Shown here in pieces: positions 57,901-64,000 of a stretch of DNA of 64,000 bases; position 1 is the first letter of the stretch, and every line of letters begins with the position of its first letter. This DNA is from Doris montereyensis. Lineage: Eukaryota; Mollusca; Gastropoda; Nudibranchia; Dorididae. The notes beneath the pieces were generated by a model. The model was given only the letters and a program-made list of their open reading frames with translations, was not told the DNA's origin and searched no databases. A program made the translations under genes and the position numbers. Location of the stretch: NCBI GenBank assembly GCA_037039925.1, contig JAXRKP010000927.1:12501-76500 (forward strand), given 5' to 3'.

Positions 57901-60900
57901 ACATATTTTTTTCTTCCTTTTGTTGTGAAGTAATCTTCATTGCCTACATCTCAAGAGAGAAGAGAAGAAAGAAAAGACAAAAGACAAAGACGGCAATGGC
58001 AGGTCAAAACCTCACCTTGTGGAAGGCTGGCTGGTGGTTCCCTTCATGTTTCTCTCTGGACACAAAAGTTAAAGACAAAGACGAGGGCATAGTTGTAATG
58101 AAGGTGTAATAGTAATATGTAAATACGTAAATATGTCAAAAATTTAATTCCAAAGCTACCCCCCCCTCACCAAATATATATTTAACTCACTGACTGCCAG
58201 GTGATTTTCAATATGTCATCTGAAGAATGCCTGGCTTTTTGTAAGGTTGTTTAAAAAATCACTGTGACCTTATTTTTAACAATAAACAAAGAATTTAAAA
58301 AGCATCTTAACATACTTGAAATGCACTTTTCAGTGGCATAAATGTTTTTGTCAGTGGCATAAATGTTTTTAATGTGTGCCTGTTAGTTATTTTTCTACAA
58401 ATCATTGAAAAATGTGAAGTTTTAATGAAAAATACTTTACACTCAGGACACCAATATTTAGTTTCTTGTCTTTTTCTAGAGTTTTTGTCCCTACTATTGT
58501 CCCTCTTGGGCCTTTCCATGCACACCTTGCAAGCTTTTCTTGGAATTTTCTTAGTGGTCGCTGACAAAGGGGTTGGGAAGTGTCCACCAGCTAGGTGATC
58601 CATCACTTTCATTATCACTATCATCATTCAGTTTCTCTTTCTCCTTCCCTCTGGCCCGTAATCACTATCACATTCATCATTCAGTTTTCTCTTTCTCCTT
58701 CCCTCTGGCCCGTAATCACTATCACATTCATCATTCAGTTTTCTCTTTCTCCTTCCCTCTGGCCCGTAATCACTATGACTATCATCATTCAGTTTTCTCT
58801 TTCTCCTTCCCTCTGGCCCGTAATCACTATGACTATCATCATTCAGTTTTCTCTTTCTCCTTCCCTCTGGCCCGTAATCACTATCACTATCATCATTCAG
58901 TTTTCTCTTTCTCCTTCCCTCTGGCCCGTAATCACTATCACATTCATCATTCAGTTTTCTCTTTCTCCTTCCCTCTGGCCCGTAATCACTATCACATTCA
59001 TCATTCAGTTTTCTCTTTCTCCTTCCCTCTGGCCCGTAATCACTATCATCATTCAGTTTTCTCTTTCTCCTTCCCTCTGGCCCGTAATCACTATCACTAT
59101 CATCATTCAGTTTTCTCTTTCTCCTTCCCTCTGGCCCGTAATCACTATCACTATCATCATTCAGTTTTCTCTTTCTCCTTCCCTCTAGCCCGTAATCACT
59201 ATCACATTCATCATTCAGTTTTCTCTTTCTCCTTCCCTCTGGCCCGTAATCACTATCACATTCATCATTCAGTTTTCTCTTTCTCCTTCCCTCTGGCCCG
59301 TAATCACTATCACATTCATCATTCAGTTTTCTCTTTCTCCTTCCCTCTGGCACGTAATCACTGTCACTATCATCATTCAGTTTTCTCTTTCTCCTTCCCT
59401 CTGGCACGTAATCACTGTCACTATCATCATTCAGTTTTCTCTTTCTCCTTCCCTCTGGCCCGTAATCACTGTCACTATCATCATTCAGTTTCCTCTTTCT
59501 CCTTCCCTCTGGCCCGTAATCACTATCACTATCATCATTCAGTTTTCTCTTTCTCCTTCCCTCTGGCCCGTAATCACTGTCACTATCATCATTCAGTTTT
59601 CTCTTTCTCCTTCCCTCTGGCACGTAATCACTGTCACTATCATCATTCAGTTTTCTCTTTCTCCTTCCCTCTGGCCCGTAATCACTATCACATTCATCAT
59701 TCAGTTTTCTCTTTCTCCTTCCCTCTGGCACGTAATCACTGTCACTATCATCATTCAGTTTTCTCTTTCTCCTTCCCTCTGGCACGTAATCACTGTCACT
59801 ATCATCATTCAGTTTTCTCTTTCTCCTTCCCTCTGGCCCGTAATCACTATCACTATCATCATTCAGTTTCCTCTTTCTCCTTCCCTCTGGCACGTAATCA
59901 CTATCACCATTCAGTTTTCTCTTTCTCCTTCCCTCTGGCCCGTAATCACTGTCACTATCATCATTCAGTTTTCTCTTTCTCCTTCCCTCTGGCACGTAAT
60001 CACTGTCACTATCATCATTCAGTTTTCTCTTTCTCCTTCCCTCTGGCCCGTAATCACTATCACATTCATCATTCAGTTTTCTCTTTCTCCTTCCCTCTGG
60101 CACGTAATCACTGTCACTGTCATCATTCAGTTTTCTCTTTCTCCTTCTCTCTGGCACGTAATCACTGTCACTATCATCATTCAGTTTTCTCTTTCTCCTT
60201 CCCTCTGGCTCGTAATCACTATCACTATCATCATTCAGTTTTCTCTTTCTCCTTCCCTCTGGCCCGTAATCACTGTCACTATCGTCATTCAGTTTTCTCT
60301 TTCTCCTTCCCTCTGGCCCGTAATCACTGTCACTATCATCATTCAGTTTTCTCTTTCTCCTTCCCTCTGGCACGTAATCACTATCACTATCATCATTCAG
60401 TTTTCTCTTTCTCCTTCCCTCTGGCCCGTAATCACTATCATCATTCAGTTTTCTCTTTCTCCTTCCCTCTAGCACGCAATCACTGTCACTATCATCATTC
60501 AGTTTTCTCTTTCTCCTTCCCTCTGGCACGTAATCACTATCACTATCATCATTCAGTTTTCTCTTTCTCCTTCCCTCTGGCCCGTAATCACTATGACTAT
60601 CATCATTCAGTTTTCTCTTTCTCCTTCCCTCTGGCCCGTAATCACTATCACTATCATCATTCAGTTTTCTCTTTCTCCTTCCCTCTGGCACGTAATCACT
60701 ATCACTACCATCATTCAGTTTTCTCTTTCTCCTTCCCAGGCACGTAATCACTATCACTATCATCATTCAGTTTTCTCTTTCTCCTTCCCTCTAGCACGCA
60801 ATCACTGTCACTATCATCATTCAGTTTTCTCTTTCTCCTTCCCTCTGATCTGAAAAGAAACCATTACCACCATCAATTGCTTCAAAAATATTTTGACACA

Positions 60901-63750
60901 ATCGTTTTGCCATCTTTCCGTATGAAAACATGGGGAGAATTTTCACAGATTTATCGGTTGCTTTCCTGGCATCTTTTGCTTGTGAAAAACAGGAAGTTAG
61001 TCATGAGTAATTGATACCATATTCGAAGTCAAAGTAGTAATAGAGTTATATTTCACTGTGGGAGAGTGCCAGGGCTGACACGCATCGGCTAATAGTAGAA
61101 ATAAAATGGAAAATATTAAACCAACCGAAGTCGGCTTTGGCACTCAGCGGTCGCAGCGATTTCACCAATACGTATCGGTCTGGGCAGTCAGTGAGTTAAG
61201 GGATGTCAAGAAGTAATAAAATCAGATCATGCAAAAATGGAACGTAGTAGTTTCTATGACCAAACATGTGATGAGACGAGGTAAAGAGCAAACGCCAGAT
61301 AAGAAACATCAGATGAGACGAGGTAAAGAGCAAACACCAGATAAGAAACATCAGATGAGACATTGACAAGGTAAAGAGCAAACACCAGATAAGAAACATC
61401 AGATGAGACGAGGTAAAAAGCAAACACCAGATAAGAAACATCAGATGAGACGAGGTAAAGAGCAAACACCAGATAAGAAACATCAGATGAGACAAGGTAA
61501 AGGGCAAACACCAGATAAGAAACATCAGATGAGACGAGGTAAAGAGCAAACACCAGATGAGAAACATCAGATGAGACATTGACAAGGTAAAGAGCAAACA
61601 CCAGATAAGAAACATCAGATGAGACGAGGTAAAGAGTAAACACCAGATAAGAAACATCAGATGAGACAAGGTAAAGAGCAAACACCAGATAAGAAACATC
61701 AGATGAGACAGGTAAAGAGCAAACACCAGATGAGAAACATCGGTGGCTGAATGGTTAGGCTGCCATTACTGATTTCTACTCACAGAAACGCTAGCTTTTT
61801 TTTTCTCTCTCAAAGTTTTTGCTTTCGTTTTTATCTTTGGTTTTGTTCTATTGACATTTACTCTGTGAACTATAATATACGGTGACCTTGGAGTGAGGTA
61901 AGGAGCAATAGCAAGATAAAAAAATAAGTGAAAGGAAAGAAGTAGAACCTACCAGAACCACCCACCAACCGTCCATTTTATTTTTGACAGGGAAGAGGAC
62001 GAACGGAAGTGGAGACATCGAAACAACTCACGAATAGTTTGGGTGGCAGGCGTGGGCCTGGTCGGCGCTGATCATGTAGGACTTGGCAATGCCTTCTTCA
62101 AATGCCGTTGGGTTTTTGGTGCTCACACTGATTCGCCTCATGACCAGCTCTTGGAAGGTGGAGCCGGCTCCTTGGGCGCTTTGAGAACCAACCTGTTGAT
62201 TGAGATACAGGTGAAAAATGAGACCTTGAAGGATTACAGACAAATCTGTTACACGACACAGGACAGCTACTAATGGCATGCTTTCATCCCTTCTGACACT
62301 GACATTAGTAACATACATTTTTTATTCAGATGTGATTTACCAACATCCACAACTACAGTGATCTTCCGGATTTTTTGGTAGCATTTTCAAATATGGCCTG
62401 ACTGCCCTATTAACAGCCAAAGGATCTTCAACGTGCACAGAGTGTTGTGACCTGCAAATTTTTTAACCGTTGAGGCGTGAACCCATGACCTTTTGGTTGA
62501 GAAGTCAACACATTGCCTCTGACCTACTGAGTCCCCAATGACACTGACACACAGTCAGACAGGACATGGGGCGCATGATGTTCTACTGTCCCACCCAATA
62601 TACAGCAAAGGTTACTGTTCAGCCCACGACTAAAGTGATGAGAATGGGTTTGACCTATTGTAGCTTTTCACACGTAACGATGACAGGACCACGTTAGATA
62701 TAGCAAGTCAGTTCAAAGAATTAGAGGCCGAACTACAGTAGAAATTTTATTCGTATTTGTTTACGTAATGTCTATGTCCCAGGTGGAAATCATTTAGACG
62801 TATCAAGCGTGTCAAAATGAATCAAATGTCTAGTAATTTTATAAAATATGATCGCCATGCAAGACAGCAATGATGGTGAAGAGGTGCAACATTTTTAAGT
62901 TTAATCTCCTACACTGTGGACTTGAGAGAACTTTTTTTAACTCTTTATGAAGCAAACCCATACCCAAAGATTGCTCAGGTCAAACACAGAGGTTTCAATT
63001 TTGTGACCAACTTGAAATTGTTTTGTTGATGATTTGCAAAAGTCAAATTAAAAATTGAAACAAGTTGAAATTGCACAGAAATGCAGCATTTTAACAGCTC
63101 AAGTGACAGAGATCTACAAAGAGACAGTTATAACGCTTAGGATTCCAGAGTTGTGGTTAATTTAAAATGTTTGGCAATCCCGTTAGATTTGGAATTACCG
63201 AGTGAGACTGTATGTTGGTAACATGAGGCAATACACAGATTTAACGGAGTGAGTGAAAGAAGTAGCAAATCGCTCCACTATGCTATTCTAGCAAAATTGA
63301 AAAAATTAAAAATTGAGGACTATCTATATACCCATAAGTATATAGTATAATCACTTTCTTCTATTTTCTTCATCTGCTACTTTTAAAAAAATTCAATATC
63401 CTGATTATTTTGAGTAAAAAAAAACCCATTTGTTGTACTATTTTGCATGAATTCATTTTGAAAAATTGTTCCAGTCAAAAGAATAACATAATTAACATTC
63501 CATGGCAATCTATGAAATAATCACAAAATTCAGGTGCAAGTGAACAATTTCACAGTCAAACATGTCCGTTATTTGTCACAACAGTTGCAATTTCTTTATC
63601 AGTTCCTATTCTACCATCCGGTGTATGGGTTGGTTGCCATACATCACAATGTGGAAATCACATGACTTACCTCCTCATTGTCAAAAGGCTAATCATGCGG
63701 ATGTTGGGTTCTTCGGTCAGACTCCCGCCTTCCAGTGATTCCAAAAGGCC
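49593..63750 (-). CDS. DNPEP: Aspartyl aminopeptidase, M18 family, 3' six exons (gene span, 5' part outside window)
   Basis: Aspartyl aminopeptidase is a cytosolic dodecameric zinc peptidase that removes N-terminal Asp and Glu from peptides. Six exons encode the C-terminal ~200 residues in family order: [24 protein letters not shown], the block [65 protein letters not shown] and the final [14 protein letters not shown]. Metal and catalytic residues of M18 enzymes fall in these blocks: the two Glu of DNEE, Asp of SADQAH and His of SMHSIRE. All splice sites and phases agree if one base is added in each of two homopolymers (63683-63686 and 54510-54514). The gene is tandem to CPEB, about 8 kb away, with no sign of a functional link. 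Confidence 0.94.
49812..50125 (-). mobile_element. SINE family 1, full-length
   Basis: Reverse-complement copy: the TTTGATTTGATT tail comes first, then ATCCACAACTAAGG, the body, and the tRNA-like end GGGGCTCAAACCCACGACC...GACTATCGAGTCCCC. Lies in the last DNPEP intron just upstream of the 48-nt final exon. Confidence 0.85.
50126..51659. other. Last DNPEP intron, unique part
   Basis: No tandem repeat or conserved frame. Contains a GATCATGA/TGATCATG-rich stretch around 50195-50345, with many short palindromes. Confidence 0.45.
51660..51816 (-). mobile_element. Repeat family 4 copy in last DNPEP intron
   Basis: (TTTG)n, then AATTTACCCTGTCCACCATTG, AGTGATCTCAAAGTGAATCA and ATAGGACCTACCAGCAGC-CCCGCCAACTGCCC. 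Sense with DNPEP if the (AAAC)n tail defines its direction. Confidence 0.75.
51895..52045 (-). mobile_element. Dispersed repeat family 6
   Basis: GATGTACCTTTCCTAAGAG, CCACCTGTACCAGCTGTGG and ACAAGCTCACAACACTACA recur at 57555-57712. The reverse complement contains GGTTCAAATCCCACAGC, a box-B-like block, suggesting a tRNA-derived SINE. Confidence 0.65.
52065..52905. repeat. 47-bp minisatellite with internal hairpin, ~17 copies
   Basis: Units contain TGTAGTAGCCTATGTAGTAT, then GTGTATCTAGC and CTACATG-ATATATA-CATGTAG, a 7-bp inverted repeat around a 7-nt AT loop. In the last DNPEP intron. Confidence 0.93.
53370..53552. repeat. 44-bp minisatellite, 4 copies
   Basis: Units CAAACAACTACTACCACTAG, CACTACAAGTAGATCTACAAG and TTA; each contains the palindrome GTAGATCTAC. 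Confidence 0.94.
54010..54375 (+). mobile_element. AATAAT-flanked dispersed repeat (TTTATATAGCG type)
   Basis: (AATAAT)n, then TGATTTATATAGCGGCTTGC and GCTCAGTGGCGTTTTACAA, ends near another (AAT)n run at 54358. The TTATATAGCGC..CTCA.AGCGCTTTAC motif flanked by AAT runs is common in marine invertebrate repeats. No coding capacity recognised. Confidence 0.5.
54439..54605 (-). CDS. DNPEP: DNPEP exon: [14 protein letters not shown] ... SMHSIREM
   Basis: The acceptor TTTGTAG and donor AAG|GTTTGA bound 167 nt that should be 168. The frame reads [18 protein letters not shown] and then [12 protein letters not shown] run of five C (plus-strand G at 54510-54514) where six are expected shifts the remainder. 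With the sixth C it reads [15 protein letters not shown] and YYAIQLYK, including the family's zinc-ligand His. Confidence 0.92.
54860..54960 (+). mobile_element. Probable retroelement 3' tail with (TTA)n/(TTC)n
   Basis: CCCCTTGTGGGATGAATAAAG followed by (TTA)n and (TTC)n is typical of 3' ends of CR1/L2-like retroelements; nothing of the body is recognisable. Confidence 0.4.
55203..55245. repeat. (AAGAT)n microsatellite
   Basis: AAGATAAGATAAGATAAGAT with one AAAAT; followed by CTATTGATCC and GAAATTACATTG, words typical of retroelement tails. Confidence 0.85.
55471..55572 (-). CDS. DNPEP: DNPEP exon: [20 protein letters not shown]
   Basis: A 102-nt phase 0/0 exon between TTCCACAG and CAG|GTACAT. 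It encodes [15 protein letters not shown] and [14 protein letters not shown], matching the substrate-domain/C-terminal block of M18 enzymes. No indel is needed. Confidence 0.95.
55625..55885 (+). mobile_element. SINE family 2 in DNPEP intron
   Basis: The head GTGGCGTCTGTGGCCGAGTGG and box B GAGTTTGAATCCTAG are followed by GTTCCTTGGGAACGACAC, TTTTACCCAGGTGCAAATGG and GGGATAAGCTCCTGCTC. Nearly full length, antisense to DNPEP. Confidence 0.82.
56043..56828. repeat. 30-bp minisatellite with TAGGGTTA core, ~26 copies, DNPEP intron
   Basis: Units CACAGGTAGGCATGAATGGT and ACTAGGGTTA. GGCATGAA/GGCATCAA and GGTACT/GGTATT variants are interspersed. 30 bp keeps both strands open but no protein family is encoded. 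Confidence 0.95.
57555..57712 (-). mobile_element. Dispersed repeat family 6, second copy
   Basis: GTACCTTTCCTACAATTACA, TCACCTGTGCCAGCCGTGG and CCAGCTCACAACACTACAG pair with 51895-52045. In a DNPEP intron. Confidence 0.65.
58016..58055 (-). CDS. DNPEP: DNPEP 40-nt exon: [13 protein letters not shown]
   Basis: A 40-nt exon between TGTCCAG and AAG|GTGAGG encodes [14 protein letters not shown], with the Ser completed from the previous exon. It parallels DKHEENHRPLFHKG of mammalian DNPEP. Intron phases match on both sides. A 3.0-kb mobile element lies in the intron just upstream on the minus strand. Confidence 0.93.
58182..58185. repeat. TTAA target-site duplication, left
   Basis: TTAA immediately outside the 13-bp terminal inverted repeat; its partner is at 61196-61199. 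Confidence 0.8.
58307..58627 (-). pseudogene. piggyBac transposase C-terminal Cys-rich domain remnant
   Basis: The minus-strand frame reads [18 protein letters not shown], then [11 protein letters not shown], then [18 protein letters not shown] followed by basic residues, C-x2-C, KRxETxYxC-x2-C is the pattern of the C-terminal zinc-binding domain of piggyBac/PGBD transposases. The second C-x2-C pair is present. The expected following Cys/His residues are not in the same frame, so the end is decayed or frameshifted. The preceding 54-bp repeats run in another frame unless small deletions are filled at the junction near 58650. Confidence 0.6.
58632..60846 (-). repeat. 54-bp coding-phase minisatellite (~40 copies) inside piggyBac-like element
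   Basis: Tandem 54-bp units; a few are shortened to 48 or 45 bp, all multiples of three. On the minus strand each unit encodes [18 protein letters not shown] with variants DEC/DDS and YGP/YVP. The reading frame is open for over 700 codons, and the plus strand is open as well (units [16 protein letters not shown]). The unit pairs a basic NLS-like cluster with acidic Ser-Asp sites, the type of sequence often found in transposase N-termini. Whether it is translated is unknown. Confidence 0.92.
60847..60931 (-). pseudogene. Possible N-terminus of the piggyBac-derived protein
   Basis: On the minus strand, ATG at 60931 opens [14 protein letters not shown], then [13 protein letters not shown], running up to the first 54-bp unit. 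Joining the repeat frame needs one extra base near 60847, or a splice at the TTTCTTTTCAG that lies there. An acidic or hydrophobic start like this is common in piggyBac proteins, but no specific match is claimed. Confidence 0.4.
61196..61199. repeat. TTAA target-site duplication, right
   Basis: TTAA immediately outside the right terminal inverted repeat of the piggyBac-like element. Confidence 0.8.
61262..61735. repeat. 42-bp minisatellite, 11 copies, DNPEP intron
   Basis: Units CAGATGAGACGAGGTAAAGA, GCAAACACCAGATAAGAAACAT; some carry an extra TTGAC. Starts about 65 bp outside the piggyBac-like element. Confidence 0.94.
61738..61790 (+). mobile_element. SINE family 2 head fragment
   Basis: CGGTGGCTGAATGGTTAGGC resembles the box-A head of family 2. 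It abuts the end of the 42-bp array at 61735. Only the head is present. Confidence 0.4.
61836..61982 (-). mobile_element. Repeat family 4 copy, diverged, in DNPEP intron
   Basis: TTGACATTTACTCTGTGAAC, GGTGACCTTGGAGTGAGG and AAGTAGAACCTACCAGAACC-CCACCAACCGTCC. Ends about 50 bp from the exon at 62032. Confidence 0.65.
62032..62192 (-). CDS. DNPEP: DNPEP exon: [10 protein letters not shown] ... [12 protein letters not shown]
   Basis: A 161-nt exon between CAACAG and TTC|GTGAGT, phase 0 in and phase 2 out. It encodes [37 protein letters not shown] and [10 protein letters not shown]. The SAD aspartate is a zinc ligand in the family. No indel is needed. Confidence 0.95.
62330..62545 (-). mobile_element. 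SINE family 1, internally deleted
   Basis: Body motifs CATCCACAACTACAG and CTGACTGCCCTATTAACAG and the head GTGAACCCATGACC...ACTGAGTCCCC are present. About 100 bp between the GTTGTGACCTGCA block and the tRNA-like head is missing. Confidence 0.78.
63594..63650 (-). mobile_element. Short fragment of the same LINE 3' end
   Basis: ATCAGTTCC-ATTCTACC and TATGGGTT-GTTGCC repeat the sequence at 31686-31735 in the same orientation. It is a short second copy of the LINE tail inside the DNPEP intron region. Confidence 0.55.
63671..63750 (-). CDS. DNPEP: DNPEP exon with catalytic DNEE motif
   Basis: Between acceptor TTAAAACAG and donor GAG|GTAAGT the frame reads [19 protein letters not shown] and should continue ISLFDNEE. 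The genome has CTTTTGAC where CTTTTTGAC is expected, so as written the frame ends in ISLLTMRR and a stop. The observed 80 nt becomes 81 with one T. The DNEE glutamates are the general base and a bridging zinc ligand in M18 peptidases. Confidence 0.9.
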
Positions 63751-63857
63751 CTGTTTTAAAATGAAATGGAATAGAAATTCACAGATTCCTTATCATTTAC
63801 TATTCACATCATGCAAATACATCAGCACCCTCTGTTCGTTCCATTACTAGCTTGATT

Positions 63858-63965
63858 AGATTTGATTTTATATACCCAAATCCACAACTAAGGTGATCTC
63901 GGGGGTTTTGATTAGGATTTTAAAGTCTGCCTTGACTTCCTGTAAACAGCCAAGGGATCTTAACT
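63858..63965 (-). mobile_element. SINE family 1, 3' part
   Basis: TTTGATTTTATATACCC, ATCCACAACTAAGGTGATC and TAAACAGCCAAGGGATC match the 3' half of family 1. The remainder is not present before the window ends. Confidence 0.7.
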
Positions 63966-64000
63966 CATAGACTACCTAAGGTCCAACACAAGATTATGGC

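Larger units (their letters stand above)
58186..61195 (-). mobile_element. piggyBac-like element, 3.0 kb, TTAA target duplication and 13-bp terminal inverted repeats
   Basis: The left end reads TTAA then CTCACTGACTGCC; the right end reads GGCAGTCAGTGAG then TTAA. This gives a perfect 13-bp inverted repeat flanked by TTAA, the hallmark target site of piggyBac elements. Inside, on the minus strand, are a start-containing leader ([19 protein letters not shown]), a ~2.2-kb array of 54-bp units, and a Cys-rich end resembling the piggyBac C-terminal zinc-binding domain. No DDE catalytic core is present, so the copy is non-autonomous and probably an internal-deletion derivative. It sits in a DNPEP intron in the same orientation as the gene. 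Confidence 0.8.

Noticed and set aside
58573..60747. 724-codon plus-strand frame ([16 protein letters not shown] repeats)
   Set aside because: Antisense shadow of the 54-bp repeat; the transposase-like flanks are on the minus strand, so the minus frame is the better candidate.

Overview
The window is animal nuclear DNA, most likely from a gastropod mollusc. It is AT-rich and intron-rich, with GT/AG splice sites, several tRNA-derived SINE-like families, and an exceptional load of micro- and minisatellites covering roughly a quarter to a third of the sequence. The mollusc call rests on an N-terminal block of the first gene that resembles Aplysia neuronal CPEB more closely than vertebrate CPEB1. 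No species can be named from sequence alone.

Two protein-coding genes are recognised, both on the minus strand in tandem. (1) A complete CPEB1-type gene (cytoplasmic polyadenylation element binding protein) runs from its start codon at 41519 to its stop at 25501 in 13 predicted exons. It has a MAAA first exon, a conserved N-terminal motif, a glutamine-rich prion-like tract, a Pro/Ser/Gln-rich linker, RRM1, RRM2 and a ZZ zinc-binding C-terminus. Intron phases agree across all 13 exons and the summed length gives 613 residues, provided four single-base gaps in homopolymer runs are filled. (2) The 3' part of an aspartyl aminopeptidase gene (DNPEP, peptidase family M18) occupies six exons from 63750 to 49593. 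Its 5' exons lie beyond the right edge. Two further single-base homopolymer gaps fall in its metal-site exons.

Layout. 1-18 kb: intergenic repeat land with triplet microsatellites, a ~300-bp GA run, polypyrimidine DNA, 20-, 39-, 9-, 27- and 17-bp arrays, and SINE copies. 18-25.5 kb: AT-rich, mostly single-copy DNA downstream of CPEB, holding a 1.9-kb 33/32-bp array. 25.5-41.5 kb: CPEB, whose introns hold 43-, ~60- and 36-bp arrays, a LINE 3' fragment, a 2.5-kb purine-rich G-rich array and 1 kb of GA. 41.5-49.5 kb: intergenic DNA with GA satellites and SINEs. 49.6-64 kb: DNPEP, whose introns hold 47-, 44-, 30- and 42-bp arrays and a 3.0-kb TTAA-flanked piggyBac-like element containing about 40 copies of a 54-bp in-frame repeat.

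The most interesting items are the prion-like CPEB orthologue, the piggyBac-derived element with its expanded coding-phase minisatellite, an array of acceptor-like sequences beside a CPEB splice acceptor, and the pattern of homopolymer deletions, which looks like residual long-read assembly error rather than gene death.
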